This document shows, piece after piece, positions 34,662 through 42,758 of a DNA stretch of 50,810 nucleotides. The stretch's first letter is position 1; the number at the start of each line of letters is the position of its first letter. Under the pieces are notes generated by a model. It saw nothing but the letters and a program-made list of their open reading frames with translations. It searched no databases and had not been told where the DNA came from. The DNA is from Bacillota bacterium. Its GTDB lineage: Bacteria > Bacillota > Clostridia > Christensenellales > CAG-138. Position numbers and translations under genes: made by a program. The stretch lies in NCBI GenBank assembly GCA_023390655.1, contig JAEWCL010000011.1, positions 1-50,810 of the forward strand. Direction: 5' to 3'.

Positions 34662-35020
34662 AAATCCTTATGAGCATCCGCTCCGAAAAACGGCAGGCGC
34701 AGGAGGTTTCCCTGCATGATCCCATCGGCACCGACCGGGATGGAAACGATATCACGCTTGCGGAGATCATAGGTTCCGACCCTTCCTCTGTTGGGGACGA
34801 GGTGGAAATGCGCATTGCGGCCGAACAGATCCACGGCCTGATCAAAAAGCATTTGACCGATCGGGAACGCCTCGTCATTGAACTGCGGTATGGCCTTGGC
34901 ACAAATCATTATTGCATGACCCAGCGGGAGATTGCGAAGCTTTTAGATATTTCCCGCTCCTATGTATCCAGAATTGAAAAGAAGGCGTTAAGCAAGCTTT
35001 GCGAGGTCTTTCAGGGATAA
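34661..35020 (+). CDS. sigK: Sigma-K, 3' segment
   Basis: 119 codons plus stop. Begins EILMSIRSEKRQAQEVSLHDPIG, the exact continuation of region 2 in sigma-K. Region 4 is complete: LTDRERLVIELRYGLG, QREIAKLLDISRSYVSRIEKKALSKL, the -35 helix-turn-helix. An in-frame ATG at 34625 lies in element DNA, has no ribosome site and adds non-sigma residues, so this segment is probably not translated alone. After excision it is translated from 21354. The upstream 5' segment is intact, so this is a split functional gene, not a pseudogene. Confidence 0.92.
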   Translation, partial: EILMSIRSEKRQAQEVSLHDPIGTDRDGNDITLAEIIGSDPSSVGDEVEMRIAAEQIHGLIKKHLTDRERLVIELRYGLGTNHYCMTQREIAKLLDISRSYVSRIEKKALSKLCEVFQG

Positions 35021-35072
35021 CGGCATCCAGGGAAACGCATTTTCTTTTTTCGGCATTTTTCCTAAAGGCGGG

Positions 35073-35078
35073 TATAAT
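35073..35078 (+). promoter_or_regulatory. -10 element of the TIM-barrel gene
   Basis: GGGTATAAT at 35070-35078, 31 bases before the ATG. No clear -35 hexamer. Confidence 0.45.
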
Positions 35079-35109
35079 AAAAGCAGTACACGTTTTGGGG
35101 AGGTATGCC

Positions 35110-35985
35110 ATGAAGAGTGAACCACCGCGTATCCGCTTTGGACCTGCAGGAAATTCCGATTCTTTTTATGCCCAGGGGTATAACGCGACCTGGCAGGCGC
35201 CCAAATGGCTTTCCGATATGGGGCTAAGCGCATTTGAATATTCCTTGGGGCACGGGATCCGCATCCGTGAAGAAACCGCCGCAACCATACGGAAGGCCGC
35301 CGCTGAATACGATATCCAAATGAGTGTTCATTTTCCTTATTATATCAATCTTGTGACTTCAGAGCCGGAAAGCATGCAAAAAAACAAGGAGTTCTTTTTG
35401 CGCTCCGTACAGGTAAGCAAGCAGTTGGGCGCAGTGCGCGGCGTCTTTCATCCCGGTTCCGTGGGAAAAGCGGAACGAAAGCCATCTCTTGCGGCCGCAT
35501 GTGCGCTGCTCAAAGAAATCCTTGCGGTCCTTGATGAAGCGGGCCTTGGCACGTTTGCGCTTTGCCCGGAAACAATGGGCAAGCTCAGCCAGCTTGGCGA
35601 CCTTGAAGAGATGCTTGCGCTTTGCAATGTGGATGAGCGTCTGCTTCCGTGTATCGATTTTGGACATCTGCACTGCAGGGGGCTTGGCGCAATCCAATCC
35701 CAGGAGGATTTCAAGGCGATATTGGATACGACAGAGAAGCGCATCGGCATAGAGCGGGCAAAGAGAATGCATATCCATTTCAGCCGCATAGAGTTCACCA
35801 AGGCGGGGGAGAAGATGCACCATACCTTTGCGGATACCCAGTTTGGCCCGGAGTTTCCACCGCTTGCGGAGCTTCTTTACCGGCGGGGATATGCTCCGGT
35901 TGTCATCTGCGAGTCCCGCGGCACCATGGCGGAGGATGCGCTGACAATGCAAAAAATGTACCAGTATTGGGAGCAAAGAACATAA
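35110..35985 (+). CDS. TIM-barrel AP endonuclease (Nfo)-like protein
   Basis: 291 residues of the xylose isomerase-like/endonuclease IV superfamily. Metal-site segments: MSVHFPYYIN, GVFHPGSVGK, CPETMGK, PCIDFGHLHCRG, MHIHFSRIEFTKAGEKMHH and ICESRG fit the three-zinc AP endonuclease layout, although bona fide endonuclease IV motifs are loose. It could be a DNA-repair endonuclease or a sugar-related TIM barrel. The start at 35110 follows GGGGAGG; the upstream in-frame start at 34999 overlaps sigK. Confidence 0.82.
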   Translation: MKSEPPRIRFGPAGNSDSFYAQGYNATWQAPKWLSDMGLSAFEYSLGHGIRIREETAATIRKAAAEYDIQMSVHFPYYINLVTSEPESMQKNKEFFLRSVQVSKQLGAVRGVFHPGSVGKAERKPSLAAACALLKEILAVLDEAGLGTFALCPETMGKLSQLGDLEEMLALCNVDERLLPCIDFGHLHCRGLGAIQSQEDFKAILDTTEKRIGIERAKRMHIHFSRIEFTKAGEKMHHTFADTQFGPEFPPLAELLYRRGYAPVVICESRGTMAEDALTMQKMYQYWEQRT

Positions 35986-35993
35986 AAGCCTTG

Positions 35994-36020
35994 TTGAAAC
36001 GTTCGTTTTTGTGGTAAAAT
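35994..36020 (+). promoter_or_regulatory. Promoter of efp
   Basis: TTGAAA (35994-35999), 15 bases, TGG-TAAAAT (36012-36020) with extended -10. About 85 bases before ATG 36106. Confidence 0.55.
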
Positions 36021-36105
36021 CATTTGGGTATGCCGTGTATCGGCCTACCTAAAGCGCAATACAATATCATCATACACAAGATTTGAGTTTGGAGGATATG
36101 ACACT

Positions 36106-36663
36106 ATGATCAGTGCAGGGGATTTTCGTAAGGGTATCACGGTGGAAATCGATGGACAGGTTTGGTCCATTGCCGATTTCCAGCACGTTAAGCCCGGCAA
36201 AGGCGCGGCTTTCGTCCGCACCCGCCTGAAAAACGTGATGACAGGATCGGTACTCGAACGTACGTTCAACCCGACGGATAAATATCCGCCTGCGCACATT
36301 GAAACCAAAGAAATGCAGTATCTCTATGAGGATGGTTCGCTCTATTATTTCATGGATACGGAAACGTATGAGCAGATCCCCCTCAACCATGATCAGGTGG
36401 AAGACGCCATCAACTTCATTGTTGAAAATCAGACGGTAAAGGTTCGTTTCTTCAAGGGCAGCCCCTTCTCCGTGGAGGCTCCCAACTTTGTAGAACTGGC
36501 CATCACCGAAACTGAGCCTGGTTTCAAGGGTGATACCGCTACCGGTACCACCAAGCCCGCGATACTTGAAACCGGTTATAAGATCAGTGTTCCGCTGTTT
36601 GTAAACGAAGGCGACCGCATCCGTGTGGACACCCGTACCGGTGAATACATGGAGCGTGTATAA
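36106..36663 (+). CDS. efp: Elongation factor P
   Basis: 185 residues, standard length, three beta-barrel domains. It relieves ribosomes stalled at polyproline. The modification-loop region reads HVKPGKGAAFVRTRLKN; the Lys in PGKG is the site that is modified in some bacteria. C-terminal GDRIRVDTRTGEYMERV is diagnostic. Shine-Dalgarno TTGGAGG before ATG 36106. It is followed 37 bases later by the CD1247-type gene. Confidence 0.97.
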   Translation: MISAGDFRKGITVEIDGQVWSIADFQHVKPGKGAAFVRTRLKNVMTGSVLERTFNPTDKYPPAHIETKEMQYLYEDGSLYYFMDTETYEQIPLNHDQVEDAINFIVENQTVKVRFFKGSPFSVEAPNFVELAITETEPGFKGDTATGTTKPAILETGYKISVPLFVNEGDRIRVDTRTGEYMERV

Positions 36664-36700
36664 CGAAAACCGTGTGTGCCAATAAGGAGGTATACCGTAT

Positions 36701-37093
36701 ATGAGCTACGTGAAGGAAAAAGTATCTTACTTGCGCGGTCTTTGCGATGGTCTGGATATTACCGATGAGACCCAGCGCAAACTGTATACCGCCATCATCG
36801 AAACGCTGGACGCTGTCGCGGACGCTTTAGATGAAAATGAGGCGACTTTGGCCGAACTGGACGAATGTGTTTCCGATATTTATGATGCACTGGACGAAGT
36901 AGAGGAAGAACTCTACGGCGAAGAAGAAGACGATGATGAGGATGACGCCTTTGACGAGGATGCGTTCATCGAAGTCCAGTGCCCGCATTGCAGCGACACC
37001 ATTTATTTTGATCAGGATATGCTTTCATCCCGCGATGAATTGATCTGCCCCTCCTGCAATCAAAAGGTGATCCCCGCTGTGGATGAGGAGTAA
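36701..37093 (+). CDS. CD1247-type acidic zinc-ribbon protein
   Basis: 130 residues. An N-terminal helical domain (MSYVKEKVSYLRGLCDGLDI, to about 65), a very acidic linker (EEELYGEEEDDDEDDAFDED, about 66-85) and a C-terminal zinc ribbon (CPHC...CPSC). This is the family named after C. difficile CD1247. Function unknown; a transcription-associated role is only a guess from the ribbon. Shine-Dalgarno AAGGAGG before ATG 36701; likely cotranscribed with efp. Confidence 0.85.
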   Translation: MSYVKEKVSYLRGLCDGLDITDETQRKLYTAIIETLDAVADALDENEATLAELDECVSDIYDALDEVEEELYGEEEDDDEDDAFDEDAFIEVQCPHCSDTIYFDQDMLSSRDELICPSCNQKVIPAVDEE

Positions 37094-37111
37094 TCGATAG
37101 CCGCCCTTTCA

Positions 37112-37147
37112 CGCGAACGCGGATACCCGTGTTCGCGTTTTTCTTTT
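37112..37147 (+). terminator. Terminator of the efp operon
   Basis: Stem ACGCGAAC-GCGG / CCCG-T-GTTCGCGT (37112-37139) with ATAC loop, followed by TTTTTCTTTTT. Confidence 0.88.
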
Positions 37148-37275
37148 TGGAAATAAGGGAGCGGGGTAAACGAGAAACAATTTTTTTGAACGCCATCCTG
37201 TGAGCCTATGATTTTGGATGAAATCCTGCCTAAAACATATGGTTTGCGGCATTGCTCGTATGAAATGCGGCAACA

Positions 37276-37304
37276 TTGACACGGTTCTTTCATAATGCTA
37301 TAAT
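37276..37304 (+). promoter_or_regulatory. Consensus promoter of tRNA-Trp
   Basis: TTGACA (37276-37281), exactly 17 bases, TATAAT (37299-37304). Perfect sigma-A consensus, 25 bases before the tRNA. Confidence 0.9.
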
Positions 37305-37328
37305 ATCAACGTTGGTTTTTTGAAGCAT

Positions 37329-37402
37329 AGGGGCATGATGTAATGGTAACATAGCGGTCTCCAAAACCGTTCTTGAGGGTTCGAGTCCTTCTGCCCCTGC
37401 CA
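37329..37402 (+). tRNA. tRNA-Trp (CCA)
   Basis: Acceptor AGGGGCA pairs TGCCCCT with G discriminator and encoded CCA. The anticodon loop CTCCAAA gives CCA at 37361-37363. Single gene with its own promoter. Confidence 0.95.
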
Positions 37403-37494
37403 AAGTGTGAGTTGATGAGCCCGATTTCCTTTGTGGAATGTGGTTTGTCAACTTTTCTTATATGTATACAAATGCTTTTCGGGAGGAAGTTCAT

Positions 37495-38295
37495 ATGACA
37501 AAACTCGGATTTATTGGCGCAGGCAATATGGGGGAGGCCATCTTACGCGGCATTCTGCGCGAAGGGCTCATCACGCCTTCGAGCGTATATATCTTTGATC
37601 CCAATAAGGAAAAAGTAAAGGAGCTGCAGCTGGAGCTTGGCGTGTTGACCGCCCAAAGCAGCCCCGCGATGATCAGCGCGTGCGATGTCGTGTTGCTTGC
37701 CGTAAAGCCCAACATTTGTGCTGCTGTGCTGCAAGAGTGCAGCGCATCCTTAAAAAGCAAGGCGCTGATTTCCATTGTTACCGGCTGGACCCGCGCGGAT
37801 ATTGCGGAGTTGGCGCCGGATTGCCGTATCCTCCGCGTGATGCCAAATACGCCCTGCATGGTTGGCCAGGGTATGGTGGCGATGGACATGGATCATTCTT
37901 TAAGCGAAGAAGAGTTTCAGTTTGCCCAGTCCCTGTTTTTGGCGACCGGTCAGGCGGAGCCTGTTCCCAGCTATTTGATGGACGCCGTGGTCGGCGTTTC
38001 CGGCAGCGGCCCTGCATACGTCTATATGTTTATTGAAGCGATGGCGGATGGCGGCGTGCGCGCCGGTTTGCCACGCGCGCTTGCCTATAAGCTTGCCGCA
38101 CAGACGGTTCTTGGCGCTGCCAAAACGGTGCTGGATACGAAAATTCATCCGGGCGCGCTCAAGGATGCTGTCTGCTCGCCCGGCGGTACCACAATTGAGG
38201 CTGTAACAGCGCTGGAGCGCGGTGGAATGCGCGCCGCGGTATTGGATGCGGTGGAAGTCTGCGTAGACAAAGCGCGCGCTCTGGCGGCGAAATAG
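37495..38295 (+). CDS. proC: Pyrroline-5-carboxylate reductase
   Basis: 266 residues. Last step of proline synthesis (P5C to proline with NAD(P)H). N-terminal Rossmann GFIGAGNMGEAILRG (4-18), VKPN, RVMPNTPCMVGQG, GSGPAYVYMFIEAMADGGVRAGLPR and the C-terminal HPGALKDAVCSPGGTTIEAV signature. The start at 37495 follows GGGAGG; an upstream in-frame start at 37438 precedes that site. The rnhA start is 6 bases after its stop. Confidence 0.97.
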   Translation: MTKLGFIGAGNMGEAILRGILREGLITPSSVYIFDPNKEKVKELQLELGVLTAQSSPAMISACDVVLLAVKPNICAAVLQECSASLKSKALISIVTGWTRADIAELAPDCRILRVMPNTPCMVGQGMVAMDMDHSLSEEEFQFAQSLFLATGQAEPVPSYLMDAVVGVSGSGPAYVYMFIEAMADGGVRAGLPRALAYKLAAQTVLGAAKTVLDTKIHPGALKDAVCSPGGTTIEAVTALERGGMRAAVLDAVEVCVDKARALAAK

Positions 38296-38301
38296 CGCAC
38301 A

Positions 38302-38751
38302 ATGAAGGAAATCATAGTTTATACGGATGGCGCATGCTCCGGCAACCCCGGCCCTGGCGGCTGGGGCGCTATCCTGCAGTATAAAAACCATAAAAAGGAA
38401 ATATCCGGCGGGGAAGGGGAGACCACCAACAACCGCATGGAGTTGATGGCCGCAATCGCGGCGCTGGAGGCGCTTTTGGAGCCTTGCCAGGTCGATTTGT
38501 ATACGGACAGCGCTTATATGTGCCGCGCATTTACCGAAAACTGGATTATTAACTGGCAGCGCAACGGATGGAAAACAGCGGGAAAACAGCCGGTCGAAAA
38601 TCAGGATCTCTGGAAGCGGCTCTTAAAGCAGACGCAGATTCATAAGGTGACCTGGCATAAAGTAAAAGGTCACAGCGACAACGAGTACAACAACCGGTGC
38701 GACGCGCTTGCGCGCGCAGCAATTAAAAATCTCAAGCAGCCGTCCGTTTAA
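38302..38751 (+). CDS. rnhA: Ribonuclease HI
   Basis: 149 residues, the E. coli RNase HI size. Cleaves RNA in RNA-DNA hybrids. Catalytic acidic residues lie in YTDGACSGNPGPGGWG (Asp), MELMAAIAALE (Glu), YTDSAYM (Asp) and NNRCDALAR (Asp). The ATG is 6 bases after the proC stop, so probably coupled translation. Confidence 0.97.
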   Translation: MKEIIVYTDGACSGNPGPGGWGAILQYKNHKKEISGGEGETTNNRMELMAAIAALEALLEPCQVDLYTDSAYMCRAFTENWIINWQRNGWKTAGKQPVENQDLWKRLLKQTQIHKVTWHKVKGHSDNEYNNRCDALARAAIKNLKQPSV

Positions 38752-38766
38752 AGGGCGGCTTTTTAC
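38738..38766 (+). terminator. Terminator of proC-rnhA
   Basis: AGCCGTCC (38738-38745) pairs GGGCGGCT (38753-38760) with one G-U, followed by T5. The left arm overlaps the rnhA end. Confidence 0.85.
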
Positions 38767-38866
38767 AACAGTAGTATGAGAGTATGGCCATTGGTAGCCA
38801 TGGTCTGAAAGGCCGGTTCAGGAGCCGGAAGTCACAAATTTGAAGATAGTAGCCCAAAAACAGCTA

Positions 38867-38900
38867 TACTATTCGTTAAACTTGTCTTTAACGAATAGTA
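38867..38900. repeat. Dif-like inverted repeat (recombinase site candidate)
   Basis: Left arm TACTATTCGTTAAA (38867-38880), spacer CTTGTC, right arm TTTAACGAATAGTA (38887-38900). Arms are perfect inverted repeats. The inner 11-6-11 layout matches Xer/dif sites. It lies 256 bases upstream of a Xer-like recombinase. No gene is supported in 38752-39155; this repeat, a half-site copy and two small hairpins are its contents. Confidence 0.7.
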
Positions 38901-39093
38901 CAAGAGAAAAAGCAAGGGCGGGAATTCTTGCTCCCCTGGTCAGTCCTGCTCGCCTTTCCGTCAAAGCTTCTGCTTCTGTTTGTGTAACATACATAAATGA
39001 TTCAGCACCGACGCCTCCGCTATTATCAAAGGATGACCGGCCGTATGATTACAGGCCCGCCCATCAACGATATCGGTACCGATGCGCTCAATG

Positions 39094-39107
39094 TACTATT
39101 CGTTAAA
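39094..39107 (+). repeat. Third copy of the 14-bp half-site
   Basis: TACTATTCGTTAAA again, exact, in direct orientation with the left arm at 38867. It lies 12 bases before the extended -10 TGGTATACT (39117-39125) and 48 bases before the recombinase start. It could be an autoregulatory operator or a second recombination half-site. Confidence 0.65.
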
Positions 39108-39155
39108 CCCCATTTATGGTATACTCCTCTATAGAAATCCATCAAGGAGTTCATA

Positions 39156-40304
39156 GTGACAGAACATTATTCCATCAAAAACACAAAGCAATATACCAAA
39201 AAACTGCGCAGCATGTTAAACGAGCTTCCAAGCTGCTGCGGCACCTATTTTCGCGGTATTGAAAGCCAGACGTCCGTGCTTACGCGCTACGGCTATGCAG
39301 TGGATTTGAAGACGTTTTTTGCGTTCTTAACCGCGGAAACCGAGTATTTTAAAGGCAAAGAAGTCAAAGAACTGACGCTTGCCGATCTCGAACAGGTCAA
39401 GGCGCTGGATATCGAACTGTTTTTAGAGCATCTTACCTTATATTTAAGAAACGAGCGCGAGGTCACGAACCACGAGCGCGCAAAAGCACGTAAGCTCTCT
39501 ACGCTCCGCTCCTTCTTCAAGTACTTTTTTAAGCGTGAAATGATGCAGGGCAATGTCGCATCGCTTGTGGAACTTCCAAAGCTGCACGAGCGCGCCATCG
39601 TGCGCCTGGAGCCCAATGAAGTGGCAGATTTGATCGATACCGCAGAATCCGGCGGCGGTCTCTCCCCTGCTCAAAAGAAATACCACAAGTTTACAAAAGC
39701 GCGCGATGCGGCGATACTGACGCTGTTTTTGGGCACCGGCATCCGCATCAGCGAGCTGGTCGGCATCGATCTGGAGCATCTGGATTTCGTAAACAACTCC
39801 TTTCTCGTTATCCGCAAGGGCGGCAACCAGGATTCGCTTGTCTTTGGCGACGAGGTGCGCGAGGCGCTTTTAAAATACATTTTGAAGCGCGAGTCTATGG
39901 AAACGCTGCCCGGGCATGAAACGGCGCTGTTTCTTTCGATGCAGAAAAAGCGCATTACCGTGCGCGCAGTGGAAAACCTCGTAAAAAAATATGCGGCCGT
40001 TGCAACACCGCTCAAAAAAATCTCCCCGCATAAGCTGCGATCTACGTACGGCACCATGCTGTATCAGGAAACGGGCGATATTTATCTGGTGGCGGATATC
40101 CTGGGCCATAGGGACGTCAATACCACAAGAAAACACTATGCGGCCATTGAGCGGGACAGAAGGCGCATTGCGGCACAGGTGATTAAATTGCGGGACGACC
40201 CTGTGCTCCCCTCCCCTACAATGATTCCGAAGAAAATAGAAGCAGCGGGCGTACAGCAAAAAGAAAAGCCCGACATCGAAGCCGAGCTTACTAATCAAGA
40301 GTAG
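39156..40304 (+). CDS. Xer-like tyrosine recombinase (XerS-type candidate)
   Basis: 382 residues, longer than XerC/D (about 300) and like the single-recombinase XerS group. N-terminal SAM-like core-binding domain (about 25-140); catalytic domain (about 150-350) with R197 (GTGIRISELVG), K221 (VIRKGGNQ), H292 and R295 (SPHKLRSTYGT), H318 (LGHRDVNTTRKHY) and nucleophile Y328. A C-terminal extension of about 45 residues (PSPTMIPKK...) is unusual. The sequence begins MTEHYSIKNTKQYTKKLRSM, but the codon at 39156 is GTG (CATAGTGACAGAAC). AAGGAGT lies six bases upstream. No phage genes surround it, favouring a chromosomal or dedicated role. Confidence 0.9.
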   Translation: MTEHYSIKNTKQYTKKLRSMLNELPSCCGTYFRGIESQTSVLTRYGYAVDLKTFFAFLTAETEYFKGKEVKELTLADLEQVKALDIELFLEHLTLYLRNEREVTNHERAKARKLSTLRSFFKYFFKREMMQGNVASLVELPKLHERAIVRLEPNEVADLIDTAESGGGLSPAQKKYHKFTKARDAAILTLFLGTGIRISELVGIDLEHLDFVNNSFLVIRKGGNQDSLVFGDEVREALLKYILKRESMETLPGHETALFLSMQKKRITVRAVENLVKKYAAVATPLKKISPHKLRSTYGTMLYQETGDIYLVADILGHRDVNTTRKHYAAIERDRRRIAAQVIKLRDDPVLPSPTMIPKKIEAAGVQQKEKPDIEAELTNQE

Positions 40305-40314
40305 AATAGCCGAA

Positions 40315-40665
40315 TTATTCTCGCGGCCTGCGTTTGCGCATGCCATGGATGGAGGAAAGTTGCTGTTTTGCTTCAAAGGCCTGGAGCCTTTCTTCCCATT
40401 CAGCCAAAAGCGCCGCATTCGGCACATCATACGGCGGGGGCAACGTTCCGATTTCCACATCCTCGTCCTCGTCGTAAAATTCACTCAGATATGCTTCCGT
40501 TTGTTCGGTTACAATATCCTGCACGGGGATTTGGGCGAAATTACCCTCCCACTCGTCAATACACTTGCAGCAGTTGTCGCATAGTTTATTGGGATCAAGG
40601 TCGCAGCGGTCGCACTCGCCGCATTCCATACATACTTTTGTATCATCAAGCAAACACTGTTTCAT
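40315..40665 (-). CDS. Cys-rich zinc-binding-type protein (Clostridia family)
   Basis: 116 residues. N-terminal cysteine cluster CMECGECDRCDLDP..LCDNCCKC (about 12-35), likely binding zinc or iron-sulfur, then an acidic middle and a charged helix (LLAEWEERLQAFEAKQQL) ending in RKRRPRE. Widespread beside lexA in Clostridia; function unknown. The start at 40665 is chosen because AAGGAG lies 8 bases before it. An upstream in-frame start at 40692 precedes that site. Divergent from lexA. Confidence 0.75.
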   Translation of the reverse strand: MKQCLLDDTKVCMECGECDRCDLDPNKLCDNCCKCIDEWEGNFAQIPVQDIVTEQTEAYLSEFYDEDEDVEIGTLPPPYDVPNAALLAEWEERLQAFEAKQQLSSIHGMRKRRPRE

Positions 40666-40747
40666 CAATTTGACTCCTTCTTGGTCCATCATACTCTACT
40701 TTTTCCTGTTTGCAAGCCCTTTATGACTGGGTTTGCGCGATATTTTG

Positions 40748-40761
40748 CGAACGAACGTTTT
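40748..40761. promoter_or_regulatory. LexA box
   Basis: CGAACGAACGTTTT matches the Bacillota LexA box CGAACRNRYGTTYG at 13 of 14 positions. It overlaps the -35 region of the lexA promoter (-10 TATACT at 40781-40786), giving classical autorepression. It also lies 83 bases upstream of the divergent Cys-rich gene start. Confidence 0.85.
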
Positions 40762-40825
40762 CAAAATGTTCTGTCTATGCTATACTGAATACACGGTAAT
40801 GATGTATACCTGTCAGGAGGTTGCC

Positions 40826-41449
40826 ATGAAAAAACTGCGCAATCCGCAAAAAGCCATTTACGATTTTATTGTATCCTACTATGAAAAAAACAGCTTTCCT
40901 CCCACTGTGAGAGAAATCTGCACGGCGGTCGGTCTGGCCTCCACCTCAACCGTTCACGCGCATTTGACAAAGCTTGAGCAGCAGGGCCTGATTCAGCGCA
41001 ACCCCGCCAAACAACGCTCACTTGTGATCACGGATTCGCAGGCTGCATCCGGCGGCATGATGGTTCCCTTGGTGGGCAATGTCGCCGCGGGCTCCCCCAT
41101 TCTTGCGATAGAAAATATCGAAGAAGAATTCCTTCTCCCTCCGCAGATGCTCCATGGTGCAAGCAAGGAGGAGGTGTTTATCCTTAAAATTGAAGGTAGC
41201 AGCATGATCGATGCAGGTATGTTCCATGGGGACTATATCGTCGTACACAACGGCCTGCAGACGCACAACGGCGATATCGTGGTTGCCCGCATCCAGGGGG
41301 AACGCGCCACCGTCAAACGCCTGTATGAGGATAAAGAAAACAACCGCGTCCGCCTGCAACCGGAAAACTCTACCATGCAGCCTATCTATGTCGCTTACAG
41401 CGATGTGGAGGTTGTCGGCAAAGTGATCGGGCTTATGCGCAGCTATTGA
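40826..41449 (+). CDS. lexA: LexA repressor (SOS)
   Basis: 207 residues. Winged helix-turn-helix (1-65, with FPPTVREICTAVGLASTSTVHAHLTKLEQQG) and S24 domain. Cleavage bond A88-G89 (VAAGSPI), nucleophile S126 (GSSMIDAGM) and lysine K164 (ERATVKRLYE) are intact, unlike the XRE-S24 protein at 9365-9964. Start ATG 40826 behind CAGGAGG; the upstream in-frame start at 40733 precedes the LexA box. It ends 4 bases before the convergent ynbB stop. Confidence 0.96.
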   Translation: MKKLRNPQKAIYDFIVSYYEKNSFPPTVREICTAVGLASTSTVHAHLTKLEQQGLIQRNPAKQRSLVITDSQAASGGMMVPLVGNVAAGSPILAIENIEEEFLLPPQMLHGASKEEVFILKIEGSSMIDAGMFHGDYIVVHNGLQTHNGDIVVARIQGERATVKRLYEDKENNRVRLQPENSTMQPIYVAYSDVEVVGKVIGLMRSY

Positions 41450-41453
41450 TGTC

Positions 41454-42725
41454 TTAAACCCCACTCTTCAGCAAAGCATCCAGCGCCAGCATGGCGCCCA
41501 ACCGTCCGTGTGCATAGGTGAGCGCACCCTGAATATAGGCAATATACGGCTCCCGTATCGGCGCATCGGCGCTTAACTCAATAGAAGCTCCCTGTACAAA
41601 CGTACCTGCCGCCATGATGACCTGATGGCTGTAGCCCGGCATATCCCAGGGTTCGGGCACAGCGCTGCTGTCAACGGGAGCGGCTTTTTGTATGCTCCGG
41701 CAAAATGCCACAAGCGCTTCTTTTGTGGGAAGCTGTAGGGATTGGATGATGTCCGAGCGCCGTGCGTCGCTTTTTGGCATCGTCACCATGCCCGCATTTT
41801 CAAATACCCGCGCAAACAGCGCTGCGGATTTTAGCGCCTGTGCCGTTACATGGGGCGCTAAAAATAACCCCTGATAGAATGGCAAATAAGAGCCGGCATA
41901 AGAACCGACTTCCCGTCCAAGCCCCGGTACCGTCATCCGGTGGCCTATTTTTTCCACCAGATCACGCTTGCCCGCAATATAGCCGCCGGTGGGGGCAATG
42001 CCGCCGCCCGGGTTTTTGATCAAGGACCCGGCAATCAGATCCGCGCCGATTGCGGTAGGCTCTTTCGTTCCGGCAAACTCGCCATAGCAGTTATCGACGG
42101 CAATGATCACGTCAGGACACTGCCGCTTGATCGCCGCAAAAGCCTGCTCAAATGCATCCATCGAAACCGCCTCGCGCCAAGCATATCCGCGCGAACGCTG
42201 CGCATACACCATGCGAATGCTGTGATCTTCATGAAGAAGGGCGCTTACCTCCGCGAGATGAATGTCGTCGTCAACAAGCGCAATCTCCCTGTAGCGGATA
42301 CCGAACTCCTCCAGTGAGCCAAACCCCTCTTCCCCGCCGATTGCCTGCTCCAGCGTATCGTAAGGCTTGCCGGTGATGCACAACAGCGTATCGCCCGGGC
42401 GGAGAATACCGGAAAGCATCAAATAAAGCGCATGGGTGCCGTTGGCGATCTGCGGGCGCACCAACGCATCTTCCGCATCAAACGCATGGGCAAACAGCCG
42501 CTCCAGGGTATCACGGCCAATATCGTCATACCCATATCCGGTAGTTGGCGAAAAATGGCGCTGCGCCACCCCTTCTTCCTGAAATGCGCGGAGTACCTTC
42601 CACTGGTTATCCGCTTCTATGGTGTCAATTTCCTGAAATACGTTTATCAACTCGCGCTCCGCCTGCCATACGGCTGCTACGGCCTCCTGGGAAGCGGGAA
42701 ACGCATTGAATTCCTGTGCTGTCAT
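41454..42725 (-). CDS. ynbB: Methionine gamma-lyase family / YnbB aluminium-resistance protein
   Basis: 423 residues of the PLP aspartate-aminotransferase fold. The PLP lysine lies in DLIAGSLIKNPGGGIAPTGGYIAG. HALYLMLSGILRPGDTLLCITGKPYDTLEQAIG and IAVDNCYGEF bind the cofactor. Annotated as aluminium-resistance or methionine gamma-lyase family; the true substrate is unclear. Last gene of the miaB-ynbB operon, 33 bases after hfq. Start ATG 42725 behind AAAGGAAC. Confidence 0.9.
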   Translation of the reverse strand: MTAQEFNAFPASQEAVAAVWQAERELINVFQEIDTIEADNQWKVLRAFQEEGVAQRHFSPTTGYGYDDIGRDTLERLFAHAFDAEDALVRPQIANGTHALYLMLSGILRPGDTLLCITGKPYDTLEQAIGGEEGFGSLEEFGIRYREIALVDDDIHLAEVSALLHEDHSIRMVYAQRSRGYAWREAVSMDAFEQAFAAIKRQCPDVIIAVDNCYGEFAGTKEPTAIGADLIAGSLIKNPGGGIAPTGGYIAGKRDLVEKIGHRMTVPGLGREVGSYAGSYLPFYQGLFLAPHVTAQALKSAALFARVFENAGMVTMPKSDARRSDIIQSLQLPTKEALVAFCRSIQKAAPVDSSAVPEPWDMPGYSHQVIMAAGTFVQGASIELSADAPIREPYIAYIQGALTYAHGRLGAMLALDALLKSGV

Positions 42726-42758
42726 ATCCTTTGTTCCTTTGTCGTTCTTTGTTATACC

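Noticed and set aside
38840..39106. 88-residue ORF between rnhA and the tyrosine recombinase
   Set aside because: No ribosome site, low-complexity odd composition, and it runs through the inverted repeats.
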